From NCBI GenBank assembly GCA_035403085.1, contig DAONEM010000005.1:23130-87129 (forward strand): DNA of 64,000 bases. The letters run 5' to 3'. Made by a program: the position numbers and the translations under genes. Positions 39,745 through 48,589 of the stretch are shown in pieces. Position 1 is the first letter of the stretch, and each line of letters starts with the position of its first letter. The notes beneath the pieces are model-generated. The model searched no databases, was not told where the DNA came from, and saw only the letters and a list, made by a program, of their open reading frames with translations. Origin of the DNA: JAMOAD01 sp023621955 (GTDB lineage: Bacteria; Acidobacteriota; Aminicenantia; JAMOAD01).

Positions 39745-41090
39745 AAGGGAGCATTCTTCTGACAATGTTGGTGGTTCTCTCTCTGGTGGGGGTTTTCATG
39801 ACGGCCTTTATCTCAACTGCTCAGCTCTCACAGAGGGCTCAGCGGGGGATGGTTGAGCGGTACTACCGGGAGAGCCTCTTGAGGGGGTTCCTTTCCAAGG
39901 GAATCGGTCACGAGTTGGAGAAGGTGAACCATAAGGAGGGGATGATCCGTTCCGTCGCTGACGCGGGAATCTTGGAGGGAAGCTACGGGGACTCTTTGCG
40001 GGAGGAGGCGGCCCGGCTGGAGGTGAAGGTGGAGGAAGAGAGCCGCCTCTACGGTGAGGGGAGGGAGATCGATGCCCATCTGACCATGAAGGCTCTCTTG
40101 GGGCGGGGGGGACGGATGGGCGCCTCGGTGGATCTGGAAATCTTCTCCGGTTTTCCCCCCTTCCTCTTCTTTCCGGTCTCCCCCTTGGGGGGGGTCATGG
40201 GGCACTACTTCTTTCCCTACCATAGATCCGCGAAAGAGTATGGGGCGGAGTTTCTCTTCCCAAGGGAGTCGGCCATGGGGAGACTCCTGAACCCAAGGGA
40301 GGGAGAGTCCCTGCGGGCCGCCCTTCGTCGTAAGTGCGGCCTGGAACCTGGGGAGATGCCGATAGTGGACGGCATCTACGTGGGAGAGGGTGACGATGGC
40401 CTCTTTCTCTACATCAAAGGGAATGTCGAGCGCCTTCTTTTGGGTTGGGACGGCGAGAAGGAGTACATCTTTGTGGAGGAAGAGGAGCATACGCTCTTGT
40501 TGAGTTACCCTCCCGAGGGAGGCGAGACCAGGTATGCCAAAGATGGAGCGGGAGGATCCTACCACGGTCTCTTCTCGGGAGTCCTCCTTGTGGAAGGGGA
40601 TGTGAAGAGTTTTGGCTCGGGGGAGCCTATGGGCGAGAGGCTTGTGGAGGCTCCGGACTCTCCGGCTCTGGGGGAGGGCGTTGAGCTTCAACTCTATCTG
40701 GGAGGGGACGTAGCCATCGATCTTCCCCTTCGCTACGACGGGGTCTCTATCGCCAGAGGCAGCTTTAAGAGGGAGAAGAGCCGACTCTGCCTTGTACAGA
40801 GCCCAGGGCTCTTGGAGGAGAAGCCCTCGCTCCCCGTCCAGGAAGTGTTCTTACGGGGCGAACCGGGAGAGTTCCATGGGAACCTCTTCACCCGGGGTAT
40901 CCTTAGGTCTGAAGAGGATGTGAAGGTTTTCGGCGCCCTCAGAGGGGGAGAGGTCCAAGGGACCGGTCTGTGGACGGTCTATGAGGATCCTGACAACTTC
41001 TTCCGCCCCTGGAAATGGCCCCTTCCCCGAGGAGAGGGGGAGTGGACTCTAGTCAAACGGGTGGTTCTCAGGGATGTGGAGGGACCATGA
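39741..41090 (+). CDS. PilX/GspK-like component of the pseudopilin operon
   Basis: 449 residues from the ATG at 39741 that overlaps the previous stop (ATGA); the frame is open upstream to 39144, but that is inside the preceding gene. M-K-G-S-I-L-L-T-M-L-V-V-L-S-L-V has the prepilin shape but lacks Glu at +5, as PilX/GspK proteins do. The long soluble part (about 30-449) has repeated beta-strand patterns but no recognised domain; it holds 3-4 Cys and glycine-rich turns. Much larger than PilX (~200) and somewhat larger than GspK (~330). It may cap the pseudopilus tip. Confidence 0.75.
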   Translation: MKGSILLTMLVVLSLVGVFMTAFISTAQLSQRAQRGMVERYYRESLLRGFLSKGIGHELEKVNHKEGMIRSVADAGILEGSYGDSLREEAARLEVKVEEESRLYGEGREIDAHLTMKALLGRGGRMGASVDLEIFSGFPPFLFFPVSPLGGVMGHYFFPYHRSAKEYGAEFLFPRESAMGRLLNPREGESLRAALRRKCGLEPGEMPIVDGIYVGEGDDGLFLYIKGNVERLLLGWDGEKEYIFVEEEEHTLLLSYPPEGGETRYAKDGAGGSYHGLFSGVLLVEGDVKSFGSGEPMGERLVEAPDSPALGEGVELQLYLGGDVAIDLPLRYDGVSIARGSFKREKSRLCLVQSPGLLEEKPSLPVQEVFLRGEPGEFHGNLFTRGILRSEEDVKVFGALRGGEVQGTGLWTVYEDPDNFFRPWKWPLPRGEGEWTLVKRVVLRDVEGP

Positions 41091-41509
41091 GGGAGAGAGG
41101 TGTAAGCCTGATCGAAGCGGTCGCCGTCTTGGGGCTCTCGCTCTGGATGGTCGTCGCTGTTTGGGGTTGGGGGAGGAACTGCTGGAGGCAGTGGAGGGAG
41201 TCGGGAGAGCTCTTTCAGATCAAGGTTTTCCTCGAAGCTTCCAGGCTTGAGGCCATTGTCAAGGGAGAAGAGAGGAGAGTTTTCTTTGTATCTGATGGGA
41301 TGGAACGGCAGAGACGGTTTGGAGGGAAATGGGTCGCTTGCCGGCGGGTGAGCATCCCCTTCTTTCGGTTCAAAGCGAACAACACCCCTCTCTTTACCCC
41401 CACGGGAACGGTTTCCAACTTCTTTACCTTAACCCTGGTCGGCCCTGACAGGGTGAGGAAGATCACCATGAACTCCGTGGGAAGAGTACGGGTCTGCGAA
41501 ATTGAATAA
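41087..41509 (+). CDS. Minor pseudopilin, FimT/GspH-like
   Basis: 140 residues. M-R-E-R-G-V-S-L-I-E-A-V-A-V-L-G-L is a prepilin signal (Gly5 cleavage, Glu at +5). The soluble domain ends in P-T-G-T-V-S-N-F-F-T-L-T-L and V-R-K-I-T-M-N-S-V-G-R-V-R-V, the GspH/FimT C-terminal pattern (G-t-...-i-...-G-R-v). ATGA overlap with the preceding gene. It completes a set of four pilin-like genes. No prepilin peptidase, ATPase or secretin is encoded nearby, so these must work with machinery elsewhere in the genome. Confidence 0.83.
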   Translation: MRERGVSLIEAVAVLGLSLWMVVAVWGWGRNCWRQWRESGELFQIKVFLEASRLEAIVKGEERRVFFVSDGMERQRRFGGKWVACRRVSIPFFRFKANNTPLFTPTGTVSNFFTLTLVGPDRVRKITMNSVGRVRVCEIE

Positions 41510-41520
41510 GGGAGGAGAGA

Positions 41521-41955
41521 ATGGCACAAAACTTCAAGGATCTGAGAGTTTGGCAGAAGAGTATGGACCTCTGGACGGCGACGCTTTCTCTCGCGGAGGG
41601 ACGCGGGGGGGAGCAGGCCGAGATGAAAGCCCTGCGGGAGGTGACGGTCTCGATTCCCTGCCTCCTCGCCGAGGGGTATCAGAGGAGGGACACTTCGGGC
41701 TTTCTGGAGAAGCTGACGCGGGTTCAGGATGGCCTTGTTAAGGCCTTTGTCCTCCTGGAGATGGCTTTACGTCGGGGAAACGGATGCGAGAGTGCGGTGA
41801 ACCGGTGCCTTCAGGAGGGTGACGATTTGGGCAAGATGGTTTACCGTCTCAAGAAGGCCTTGGAAGAGGGACGAGAAGAAGGCGGAGAGAGAGGCAGGGA
41901 TAAAGGGACGGCATCAGGGCAACAGAGCCGTTCCAACGGCCCTGCCAGGGCCTGA
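41521..41955 (+). CDS. Four-helix-bundle protein (23S rRNA IVS-type)
   Basis: 144 residues. F-K-D-L-R-V-W-Q-K-S-M-D-L near the N-terminus and S-I-P-C-L-L-A-E-G-Y-Q-R-R are the hallmarks of the four-helix-bundle protein family first seen in 23S rRNA intervening sequences. Four amphipathic helices to about residue 118 are followed by a polar, Gly/Arg/Glu-rich tail not found in most members. There is no rRNA here: the gene lies 11 bases after the pseudopilin operon with GGAGGAGAG at the ATG, and so probably belongs to it. Function unknown; binding of nucleic acid has been suggested for relatives such as Avd. Confidence 0.85.
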   Translation: MAQNFKDLRVWQKSMDLWTATLSLAEGRGGEQAEMKALREVTVSIPCLLAEGYQRRDTSGFLEKLTRVQDGLVKAFVLLEMALRRGNGCESAVNRCLQEGDDLGKMVYRLKKALEEGREEGGERGRDKGTASGQQSRSNGPARA

Positions 41956-41992
41956 AGAAAGCGGGCGAAAAGGCCGGTGGCGAAGGCTCGCC

Positions 41993-42019
41993 TTGACAAT
42001 CGGGGTTATGTGTTATACC
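41993..42019 (+). promoter_or_regulatory. Probable rpiB promoter
   Basis: Perfect TTGACA, but only 15 bases before TATACC. With this -10 element the transcript would start right at the ATG at 42027, where only a weak AAGAG is found. Confidence 0.4.
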
Positions 42020-42026
42020 TTAAGAG

Positions 42027-42464
42027 ATGAAAATAGCCCTGGGAGCCGATCACGCCGGCTTTTCGCTCAAAGAGATCTTAGCCGAAACCCTTCGCCAACA
42101 AGGCTATGGGGTAGAAGATAAGGGGACCTACGGGAGAGATTCCTGCGACTACACCGATTACGCCTCCGCTGTTGCCGAAGCGGTTGCCTCGGGAGAGGTG
42201 GAACGGGGTGTACTCGTCTGTGGCACCGGCATCGGTATGTCCATTGCCGCAAACAGGGTCCCCGGTGTTCGGGCGGCGCTTGTCCAAAGCGAGTATCAAG
42301 CCCGAAAGTGCCGTGAACACAACGATTCCAACATCCTTGTCTTAGGGGCGAGGGTCACGACGACGGAGATGGCGGAGCTCTACCTCTCCCTCTGGTTAAC
42401 CACACCCTTCGCCGAAGGAAGGCACAGAGTTCGAATCGAAAAGCTGGACAAGAGAAAGAGTTAA
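42027..42464 (+). CDS. rpiB: Ribose-5-phosphate isomerase B
   Basis: 145 residues, usual length. It interconverts ribose 5-phosphate and ribulose 5-phosphate. The N-terminus I-A-L-G-A-D-H-A-G-F-S-L-K, D-Y-T-D-Y-A and the active-site loop G-V-L-V-C-G-T-G-I-G-M-S (catalytic Cys about 71) are present, then H-N-D-S-N-I-L-V-L-G-A-R. It comes just before glyA, a common pairing in bacteria. The ribosome site is weak, and the promoter suggests a leaderless or near-leaderless mRNA. Confidence 0.95.
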   Translation: MKIALGADHAGFSLKEILAETLRQQGYGVEDKGTYGRDSCDYTDYASAVAEAVASGEVERGVLVCGTGIGMSIAANRVPGVRAALVQSEYQARKCREHNDSNILVLGARVTTTEMAELYLSLWLTTPFAEGRHRVRIEKLDKRKS

Positions 42465-42495
42465 GGCAAACCCTGGGATAGGAGGAGGTTGATCT

Positions 42496-43773
42496 ATGTT
42501 TTATGAGAATCTATCCGTCATGGACAGAGAGGTAACAGAAGCTCTTCTGCAGGAGCTGAACCGTCAAAACGACAACATCGAGCTTATCGCTTCCGAGAAC
42601 TTCGTGCCCGAATCGATCATGGAAGCCATGGGCTCCGCCTTTACGAACAAATACGCCGAGGGGTATCCCGGAAAGAGATACTACGGTGGTTGTCACAACG
42701 TCGACATTGTGGAGTCTCTGGCCATCGAAAGGGCGAAGAGCCTCTTCGGTGCAGACCACGCCAACGTCCAGCCCCATTCCGGAACCCAGGCCAACATGGG
42801 CGTTTACTTTTCCGTCTGTCAGCCCGGCGATACGGTTCTCGGCATGAACCTCTCCCATGGCGGACATCTTTCCCACGGTCATCCTCTCAACTTCTCGGGC
42901 TTGTTCTACAAGATCGTACCTTACGGCGTCTCAAAGGAGACGGAGACGATCGATTACGACGAGATGGAGAGGCTGGCTTTGGAGCATCGCCCCAAGATGA
43001 TCATCGCCGGAGCGAGCGCGTACCCCAGAACGATAGACTTCCGCCGGATAAGGCAGATCGCCGACAAGGTCGGGGCTGTCATGACCGTCGATATGGCCCA
43101 CATCGCAGGGCTCGTTGCCGCCGGGGTACACCCTTCACCGGTCCCCTTCGCAGACTTCGTCACCTCCACGACCCATAAGACCCTTCGAGGGCCCAGGGGT
43201 GGTTTCATCCTCTGCCGGGAGCCTTTCAAGAAGAATCTCAACAAGAACGTCTTCCCTGGCATGCAAGGCGGTCCCCTCATGCACGTGATCGCCGCCAAGG
43301 CGCTCTGCTTTAAGATGGCCATGACCGAGGAGTTCAAGGCTTATCAGAAGCAGGTTGTGGCCAACGCCAAGGTCCTCGCCGGAGCCCTTCAGGACAACGG
43401 CTTCCGGATCGTCTCGGGAGGAACGGACAACCATCTCATGCTTGTGGACCTTACCTCCAAAGGGGTCTCCGGGAAAGATGTCGAGATCGCCCTGGACAAG
43501 GCCCACATCACGGTGAACAAGAACACGATTCCCTTCGATCCCAACCCGCCTCTGGTTACGTCGGGGATCCGCCTGGGAACGCCGGCCGTTACCACCAGAG
43601 GCATGAAGGAAGAGGAGATGAAGACGATCGCGGTCCTCATCGCGGAAGCGGTCCACAACATTAAGGATGACGCGCTCCTGGAGAAGGTGGCCGGAAAGGT
43701 TCGTGATCTGACGAAAGGCTTTCCCCTCTACCCCAACCTTAGGGAGAAGTACCAGAAAGACCTGCACTCCTGA
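42496..43773 (+). CDS. glyA: Serine hydroxymethyltransferase
   Basis: 425 residues. PLP enzyme that makes glycine and methylene-tetrahydrofolate from serine. Visible: I-E-L-I-A-S-E-N-F-V-P, E-G-Y-P-G-K-R-Y-Y-G-G-C, the S-G-T-Q-A-N segment, V-D-M-A-H-I-A-G-L-V-A-A-G, and the PLP lysine in T-S-T-T-H-K-T-L-R-G-P-R-G-G. C-terminal S-G-I-R-L-G-T-P-A-V-T-T-R-G. AGGAGG lies nine bases before the ATG. Downstream of rpiB by 31 bases and likely co-transcribed; feeds one-carbon units to the folate pathway that includes folC in this window. Confidence 0.97.
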   Translation: MFYENLSVMDREVTEALLQELNRQNDNIELIASENFVPESIMEAMGSAFTNKYAEGYPGKRYYGGCHNVDIVESLAIERAKSLFGADHANVQPHSGTQANMGVYFSVCQPGDTVLGMNLSHGGHLSHGHPLNFSGLFYKIVPYGVSKETETIDYDEMERLALEHRPKMIIAGASAYPRTIDFRRIRQIADKVGAVMTVDMAHIAGLVAAGVHPSPVPFADFVTSTTHKTLRGPRGGFILCREPFKKNLNKNVFPGMQGGPLMHVIAAKALCFKMAMTEEFKAYQKQVVANAKVLAGALQDNGFRIVSGGTDNHLMLVDLTSKGVSGKDVEIALDKAHITVNKNTIPFDPNPPLVTSGIRLGTPAVTTRGMKEEEMKTIAVLIAEAVHNIKDDALLEKVAGKVRDLTKGFPLYPNLREKYQKDLHS

Positions 43774-43822
43774 GGTTGATCGGTTCACCTGAAGGGCCCC
43801 GGAGGAAGAGACCGGATAGTGG

Positions 43823-45241
43823 ATGGGTGAAATAGACGGGTTCCAGGTTCTTGCCAGCTTTTCTGACGACGAGATGGAGGGGTTCGTCACAGTCATCTCG
43901 TCGTCAGAGCCCAGACAGCCCATCCCCGATATCGATCAGCTTGTTCAAGAGATTAAGCGACAAGGGATCGTTTTCGGTCTCGACATGGAGAGGGTTTGGC
44001 AAGCTCTCCACGATTACAACGACGGTAAACCCGTCCAAAATTATTCCGTCGCATTAGGCCAGCCTGTGGAAGAGGGAATGGACGGGCGAATCGAGTTCAA
44101 GATCGATATGTCCGTCCAGCCTAAGATTGTAGACAGCCGCGTCGATTACAAAGAAATCGATCAATTCAAGAGCGTAGAGAAAGGGGATCTTCTCGCGGTG
44201 AAGTGGAAGCCCCGCCCTGGGAGCCGTGGAACGACGGTGACCGGGATGGCCAAGAGCCCGCGCACGGGAAAGACGACCCTTCTCTTCCCGGGAAAGAATG
44301 TGGTGACCCAGGAGAACACGGATGCGGTCTACTTCTACGCCGGGGAGAACGGGTACGTCATCGTCCAGAGCGATCGGCTCTCCGTCTTTCCCGTTCTCAC
44401 GATCAAGAAGGACGTTGACTTTTCCATTGGGAACATCCGCTTCAAAGGGGATGTGACGATCATGGGGGATGTCCTTCCCGATTTCGTCGTCGAAACCACA
44501 GGGAAGGTGACCATATACGGAACGGTGTTGGGGAGCCGTATAGAGGCTGGAGGAGCTGTGACCATCCGGGGGGGGGTCTCAGGGAAAGATAAAGGCATGG
44601 TCCTCTCGAACGAGGATATTGACATATCCTACGTAGAGAGAGGAAACATCGAAGGAAAGAAGGATGTTTACGTAAAGACCGGAGTACTCAACAGCACTGT
44701 TCTTTGCTACGGTAAGTTCTATGGAGACTCTCCCGGCGGGAGGATCATGGAGAGCGTCATCAAGGCCGGGCAAGGGATCATGGCCTTCAACGTGGGTTCC
44801 CCTTTCACGAAGAGACTCGACCTGATCTGCGGTATGGACGTTGAGAAGGAAAAGCAGTTGGAGACGGCCAACGAAAACCTCAACAACCTTGTCGTAGAAC
44901 TACGACAGCTCAAGCAGAAATACGGGGAAGAGAATCTGAAGACCCAGGAACTCGCGTACTTCTTAAGACAGTACTCCGGCTCCAAACAGGTGGAGACCGA
45001 CTACCACCGCTACAAGGAGCTGGGAGCCCTGATACAGGATTGTTACAACCTTGTGAAACAACTTCAGGGCGAGGCCTTTAACGTCAACGCCATGGTGAAG
45101 GTGAAGGGTGTCGTCTACCCCGGGACACGTATCGTCATCGGGGAGTATGAACTTCTGGTGCCAAAGGAGTTGCACAATGTCGTTTTCTACAAGAACACCG
45201 AGGAAGGAGCCGTAAAATGGACCTCCGAAATCAGAGGGTAG
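43823..45241 (+). CDS. FapA family protein (DUF342)
   Basis: 472 residues. The N-terminal part has an acidic helix region, then the FapA core with L-A-V-K-W-K-P-R-P-G-S-R-G-T-T-V-T-G, K-N-V-V-T-Q-E-N-T-D-A-V-Y-F-Y-A and a right-handed beta-helix (I-R-F-K-G-D-V-T-I-M-G-D-V, then I-E-A-G-G-A-V-T-I-R-G-G-V). A helical hairpin (about 345-420) and a final beta turn close it. The family is widespread and is thought to act as a cytosolic polymerising or shell-forming protein; its function is not firmly known. No convincing ribosome site: GGAGGAAG is ~14 bases upstream. It overlaps the amidase-type gene by 25 bases. Confidence 0.88.
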   Translation: MGEIDGFQVLASFSDDEMEGFVTVISSSEPRQPIPDIDQLVQEIKRQGIVFGLDMERVWQALHDYNDGKPVQNYSVALGQPVEEGMDGRIEFKIDMSVQPKIVDSRVDYKEIDQFKSVEKGDLLAVKWKPRPGSRGTTVTGMAKSPRTGKTTLLFPGKNVVTQENTDAVYFYAGENGYVIVQSDRLSVFPVLTIKKDVDFSIGNIRFKGDVTIMGDVLPDFVVETTGKVTIYGTVLGSRIEAGGAVTIRGGVSGKDKGMVLSNEDIDISYVERGNIEGKKDVYVKTGVLNSTVLCYGKFYGDSPGGRIMESVIKAGQGIMAFNVGSPFTKRLDLICGMDVEKEKQLETANENLNNLVVELRQLKQKYGEENLKTQELAYFLRQYSGSKQVETDYHRYKELGALIQDCYNLVKQLQGEAFNVNAMVKVKGVVYPGTRIVIGEYELLVPKELHNVVFYKNTEEGAVKWTSEIRG

Positions 45242-46065
45242 GGGTTTGCCAGTTCCGTCCCCTGCTGGGAGACATTGAGAAGAACCTCTCGAAACACCTC
45301 GAATGGGTCGAACGGGGGAGAGAGGGTGGGGCGGATTTCCTGGTCTTCCCCGAACTGAGCCTGACGGGCTACCGTCTCAGGGACCTGGCGGGAGAGGTGG
45401 CCGTCGAGGCGGATTCCCCTTTCTGGAAGCCTCTTCAGGAAGCCTCCCGGGAGATGACACTGCTGGTGGGTTTCGTGGAGAAGGACAGGGACGGAGTACT
45501 CTACAACTCCATGGCTCTTTTCAAGCCGGGTTGTACCTCCCCCTTCATCTACAGGAAGCTTCGGTTGCCTAACTTCGGGATGTTCGAAGAGAAACGTTTC
45601 TTCAAGGCGGGAGAGAAACTTGGTATCTGTGAGACGGTTCTTGGGAGGACCGGGCTTTTGGTCTGCAGGGACTTCCTCTTCCCCTCCCTGGCCTACTGCC
45701 ATTTTTCTCAGGGAGTGAAAGTCATCGTCTGCCCCTCTAACGCCCCCTTGCGTGGCGTCGAAGGAGCGGAGTTCGACAGCCAGAGGCTTTGGGAGGATGC
45801 GGCGGCGGCCTATTCCCGCTTCTTCTCCGCCTTGGTCGTCTACGTCAACCGGACGGGGTTCGAGGATGGGTACGGCTTTGCCGGAGGTTCCTTTGTCATG
45901 GAACCAGGCGCCAAGATGGTCTGGAAGGCGCCTCCCCTGGAAGAGACCCTGGGAATCGTCGAATTCGACAAGAGGTGCTTCGCTCGGTACGAAGCCCTCT
46001 CCGGGTATCTCAAAGAGGAGGACCACGGCCAGATACGCCGGTTCCTCCTTTCGGAGGGAAGATGA
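45217..46065 (+). CDS. Nitrilase-type glutaminase subunit paired with NadE
   Basis: 282 residues. Carbon-nitrogen hydrolase fold with the triad Glu (F-P-E-L-S-L-T-G-Y), Lys (Y-R-K-L-R-L-P-N) and Cys (L-L-V-C-R-D-F-L-F-P). The sequence K-L-R-L-P-N-F-G-M-F-E-E-K-R-F-F-K-A-G is typical of the glutamine amidotransferase half of glutamine-dependent NAD synthetases. In many bacteria it is fused to the N-terminus of NadE; here it is a separate gene, four bases overlapping nadE. It presumably takes ammonia from glutamine for the neighbour. The start overlaps the fapA end by 25 bases, and GGAAGGAG precedes the ATG. Confidence 0.87.
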   Translation: MDLRNQRVGVCQFRPLLGDIEKNLSKHLEWVERGREGGADFLVFPELSLTGYRLRDLAGEVAVEADSPFWKPLQEASREMTLLVGFVEKDRDGVLYNSMALFKPGCTSPFIYRKLRLPNFGMFEEKRFFKAGEKLGICETVLGRTGLLVCRDFLFPSLAYCHFSQGVKVIVCPSNAPLRGVEGAEFDSQRLWEDAAAAYSRFFSALVVYVNRTGFEDGYGFAGGSFVMEPGAKMVWKAPPLEETLGIVEFDKRCFARYEALSGYLKEEDHGQIRRFLLSEGR

Positions 46066-46874
46066 AGATCAACGCTGAGCTTGTTGAGAAGACGCTGGTT
46101 CTCTTCCTCCGCGAAGAGATTCACAAGTTCGGGTTTCAGAAGGGGATCCTCGGCCTCTCGGGGGGCCTCGACTCCGCGGTGGTCGCCTACCTTGCGGCGA
46201 AGGCCCTGGGGCCGGAGAACCTTCTCCTTCTCCTCCTTCCCTACCAGAGTTCGGATCGAAACAACCTGGAAGACGCCAGGGACGTGGTCTTGCGGCTCAA
46301 GACGCCCTCTTACGAGATCGATGTGACCCCCCAGATCGACGCCTACTTCTCTGCCAACCCGACCGACGACCGTCTGGCCTTTGGGAACAAGATCGCCCGG
46401 GAGAGGATGTCCATCCTCTTCGACTTCTCCCAGAGGGAGAAGGCCATGGTGTTGGGGACGTCGAACAAGACCGAGCTCCTCCTCGGGTATGGAACATGGT
46501 ACGGAGACATGGCCTCATCCCTTAACCCGCTAGGGGACCTCTACAAGACACAGGTTTTCCAGCTGGCGGAGGCCTTGGGCGTTTCAGAAGCGGTTCGAGC
46601 GAAAGCGCCTTCCGCGGACCTTTGGCCGGGGCAGACCGACGAAGGGGAGATGGGGCTGACCTACGCGGAGGCCGACAAGATCCTCTACCTCCTGGTGGAC
46701 CGGAGAATGACACCCGAAGAGGTTGCCGAGGAGGGATACCCCTCTTCCCTGGTACAAAAAATCTGCGCTATGGTGAAGAGGAACCAGTTCAAACGTCAGC
46801 TTCCTGTGATCGCCAAGCTCTCCCACCGAACGGTGGAGAAGGATTTTCTCTACCCCCGGGATTGGGGAGTCTGA
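46062..46874 (+). CDS. nadE: NAD+ synthetase (synthetase subunit)
   Basis: 270 residues from the ATG at 46062; the frame is open upstream but runs into the previous gene. It turns nicotinate adenine dinucleotide into NAD with ATP and ammonia. The pyrophosphatase loop is G-L-S-G-G-L-D-S-A; L-G-T-S-N-K-T-E-L-L-L-G-Y, W-Y-G-D-M-A-S-S-L-N-P-L and P-S-A-D-L-W-P-G-Q-T-D-E follow. Length fits the ammonia-dependent form. Coupled to the glutaminase subunit by a four-base overlap, so a two-protein glutamine-dependent synthetase is likely. Confidence 0.95.
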   Translation: MKINAELVEKTLVLFLREEIHKFGFQKGILGLSGGLDSAVVAYLAAKALGPENLLLLLLPYQSSDRNNLEDARDVVLRLKTPSYEIDVTPQIDAYFSANPTDDRLAFGNKIARERMSILFDFSQREKAMVLGTSNKTELLLGYGTWYGDMASSLNPLGDLYKTQVFQLAEALGVSEAVRAKAPSADLWPGQTDEGEMGLTYAEADKILYLLVDRRMTPEEVAEEGYPSSLVQKICAMVKRNQFKRQLPVIAKLSHRTVEKDFLYPRDWGV

Positions 46875-46934
46875 GGTCGTTCCCTTCCCGCTCGCCGGTC
46901 AGCCCTGGAGAGTTCCCTGGGCTAGGAGGAACCC

Positions 46935-48572
46935 ATGGTTTCGAAAGCGCTTCTGCCCGTTAACGGCATCGACTATCTGATTATCGGCGCCTACCTCTTC
47001 ATAACGGTCTTCGTTGGGTACAGCCTCAAGAAGTATATGAAGACCGGCGAGGACTTCTTTCTCTCCGGCCGGTCCCTTCCCACCTGGATCACAAGCCTCG
47101 CTTTCCTCTCCGCCAACCTCGGGGCCTTGGAGATCATAGGCATGGCGGGAAACTCCGCAAAGTACGGCATCATGACCGCTCACTTCTACTGGATTGGAGC
47201 CATTCCGGCCATGATCTTTCTCGGCCTTTTCATGATGCCCTTCTACTATGAGAACAGGGTCAAGAGCGTGCCGGAGTACCTGAAACTCCGGTACAACAAT
47301 GCGACCCATGCCCTCAACGCCGTCTCCTTCGCCATTATGACGGTGCTCATGAGCGGTATCAGCATGTACGCTATGGCATTGCTCTTCAAGCTGATGTTGG
47401 GTTGGTCCCTCACTTCGAGCATTCTCCTCTCCGCCTCGGTCGTTCTCGTTTACATCTTCTGGGGAGGGCTCTCTTCTTCGATCTACAACGAAGTCATCCA
47501 ATTCTTTCTGATCTGGTTGGGCCTCCTCCCGGTGGTTCTCCTCGGCCTCAAGGAGGTGGGTGGTTTTCAAGGTTTCATCGAAAGGGTCCCCGCTGAGTTT
47601 CTCCACAGCTGGAAGAATCTGGGGAGCGCCACGCAGAACCCCCTCGGAATCGAATGGGTCGGTGTCGTCCTGGGCCTCGGCTTCGTCCTCTCCTTCGGGT
47701 ACTGGACGACCGACTTCCTGGTCGTTCAACGGGCCTTGGCCTCCAGGAGCCTTAACAGCGCCAGACTCACACCGATCGTCGCCTCCTTTCCCAAGATGAT
47801 CATCCCGATTCTCGTCATCGTTCCAGGCTTGTTGGTGGTCGCCCTACTTCCTGCCTTTCAGCCCGGCGCGGCGGGGGGTGCACCGGATTACAACTCCGCG
47901 ATTCTCCTTCTCATGGGACGGTATCTGCCCAACGGGATCCTCGGTCTCGCGGTAACGGCCCTCCTGGCAAGCTTCATGTCCGGGATGGCCGGAAACGTTA
48001 CGGCGTTCAACACGGTCTGGACCTACGACATCTACGGAAGCTACATCGCCCCCGGGCGCTCGGATCAACACTACCTGACCATGGGGAAGGCGGTCACCGT
48101 GGTAGGCGTTCTTTTCAGTATCCTGACGGCCTATATCGTCCAGCACTTCTCCAACATCATGGACTACATGCAGTTGGTCTTCTCCTTCTTCAACGCTCCT
48201 CTCTTCGCCACCTTTCTCCTGGGGATGTTCTGGAAAAGGGCGACCCCTGCCGGCGGATTCTGGGGGCTTCTGTCAGGGATCCTGGCCGCCGTCGCCCACT
48301 ACCTGCTCTACAAGAGCGGGATTCTCCCCTACAGCAGCGATATGGGGGCCAACTTCTACCAAGCCTGGTGGGCCTGGCTCGTTGACTTTGTGGTGACCAT
48401 CCTTGTCAGTCTCTTCACCAAAAGGAAGAGCGATCAGGAGCTCAAAGGCCTTGTCTACTCCCTCTCTTCGAGGAGCGGGAGGGATGCCTCCCGGCGCTGG
48501 TTTCTCCGGCCCGAGATCTGGGGCTCTCTCAGCCTTCTGCTGGTGGTGATTCTCAACGTTCTCTTCTGGTAG
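46935..48572 (+). CDS. Sodium:solute symporter (SSS family)
   Basis: 545 residues with about 13-14 membrane helices. D-Y-L-I-I-G-A-Y-L near the N-terminus, F-F-L-S-G-R-S-L-P-T-W, the S-A-N-L-G-A-L-E-I-I-G-M-A-G segment and V-F-W/Y-G-G-L motif (Y-I-F-W-G-G-L-S-S) are the SSS pattern; S-F-M-S-G-M-A-G-N-V-T-A-F and N-T-V-W-T fit the sugar branch. It uses the sodium gradient to import a small solute. galK lies two genes downstream, so galactose or a related sugar is the most likely cargo. AGGAGG is seven bases from the ATG. A short hairpin (46909-46925) lies in the leader. Confidence 0.9.
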   Translation: MVSKALLPVNGIDYLIIGAYLFITVFVGYSLKKYMKTGEDFFLSGRSLPTWITSLAFLSANLGALEIIGMAGNSAKYGIMTAHFYWIGAIPAMIFLGLFMMPFYYENRVKSVPEYLKLRYNNATHALNAVSFAIMTVLMSGISMYAMALLFKLMLGWSLTSSILLSASVVLVYIFWGGLSSSIYNEVIQFFLIWLGLLPVVLLGLKEVGGFQGFIERVPAEFLHSWKNLGSATQNPLGIEWVGVVLGLGFVLSFGYWTTDFLVVQRALASRSLNSARLTPIVASFPKMIIPILVIVPGLLVVALLPAFQPGAAGGAPDYNSAILLLMGRYLPNGILGLAVTALLASFMSGMAGNVTAFNTVWTYDIYGSYIAPGRSDQHYLTMGKAVTVVGVLFSILTAYIVQHFSNIMDYMQLVFSFFNAPLFATFLLGMFWKRATPAGGFWGLLSGILAAVAHYLLYKSGILPYSSDMGANFYQAWWAWLVDFVVTILVSLFTKRKSDQELKGLVYSLSSRSGRDASRRWFLRPEIWGSLSLLLVVILNVLFW

Positions 48573-48589
48573 TTTGAAGGAGGCGGCAA

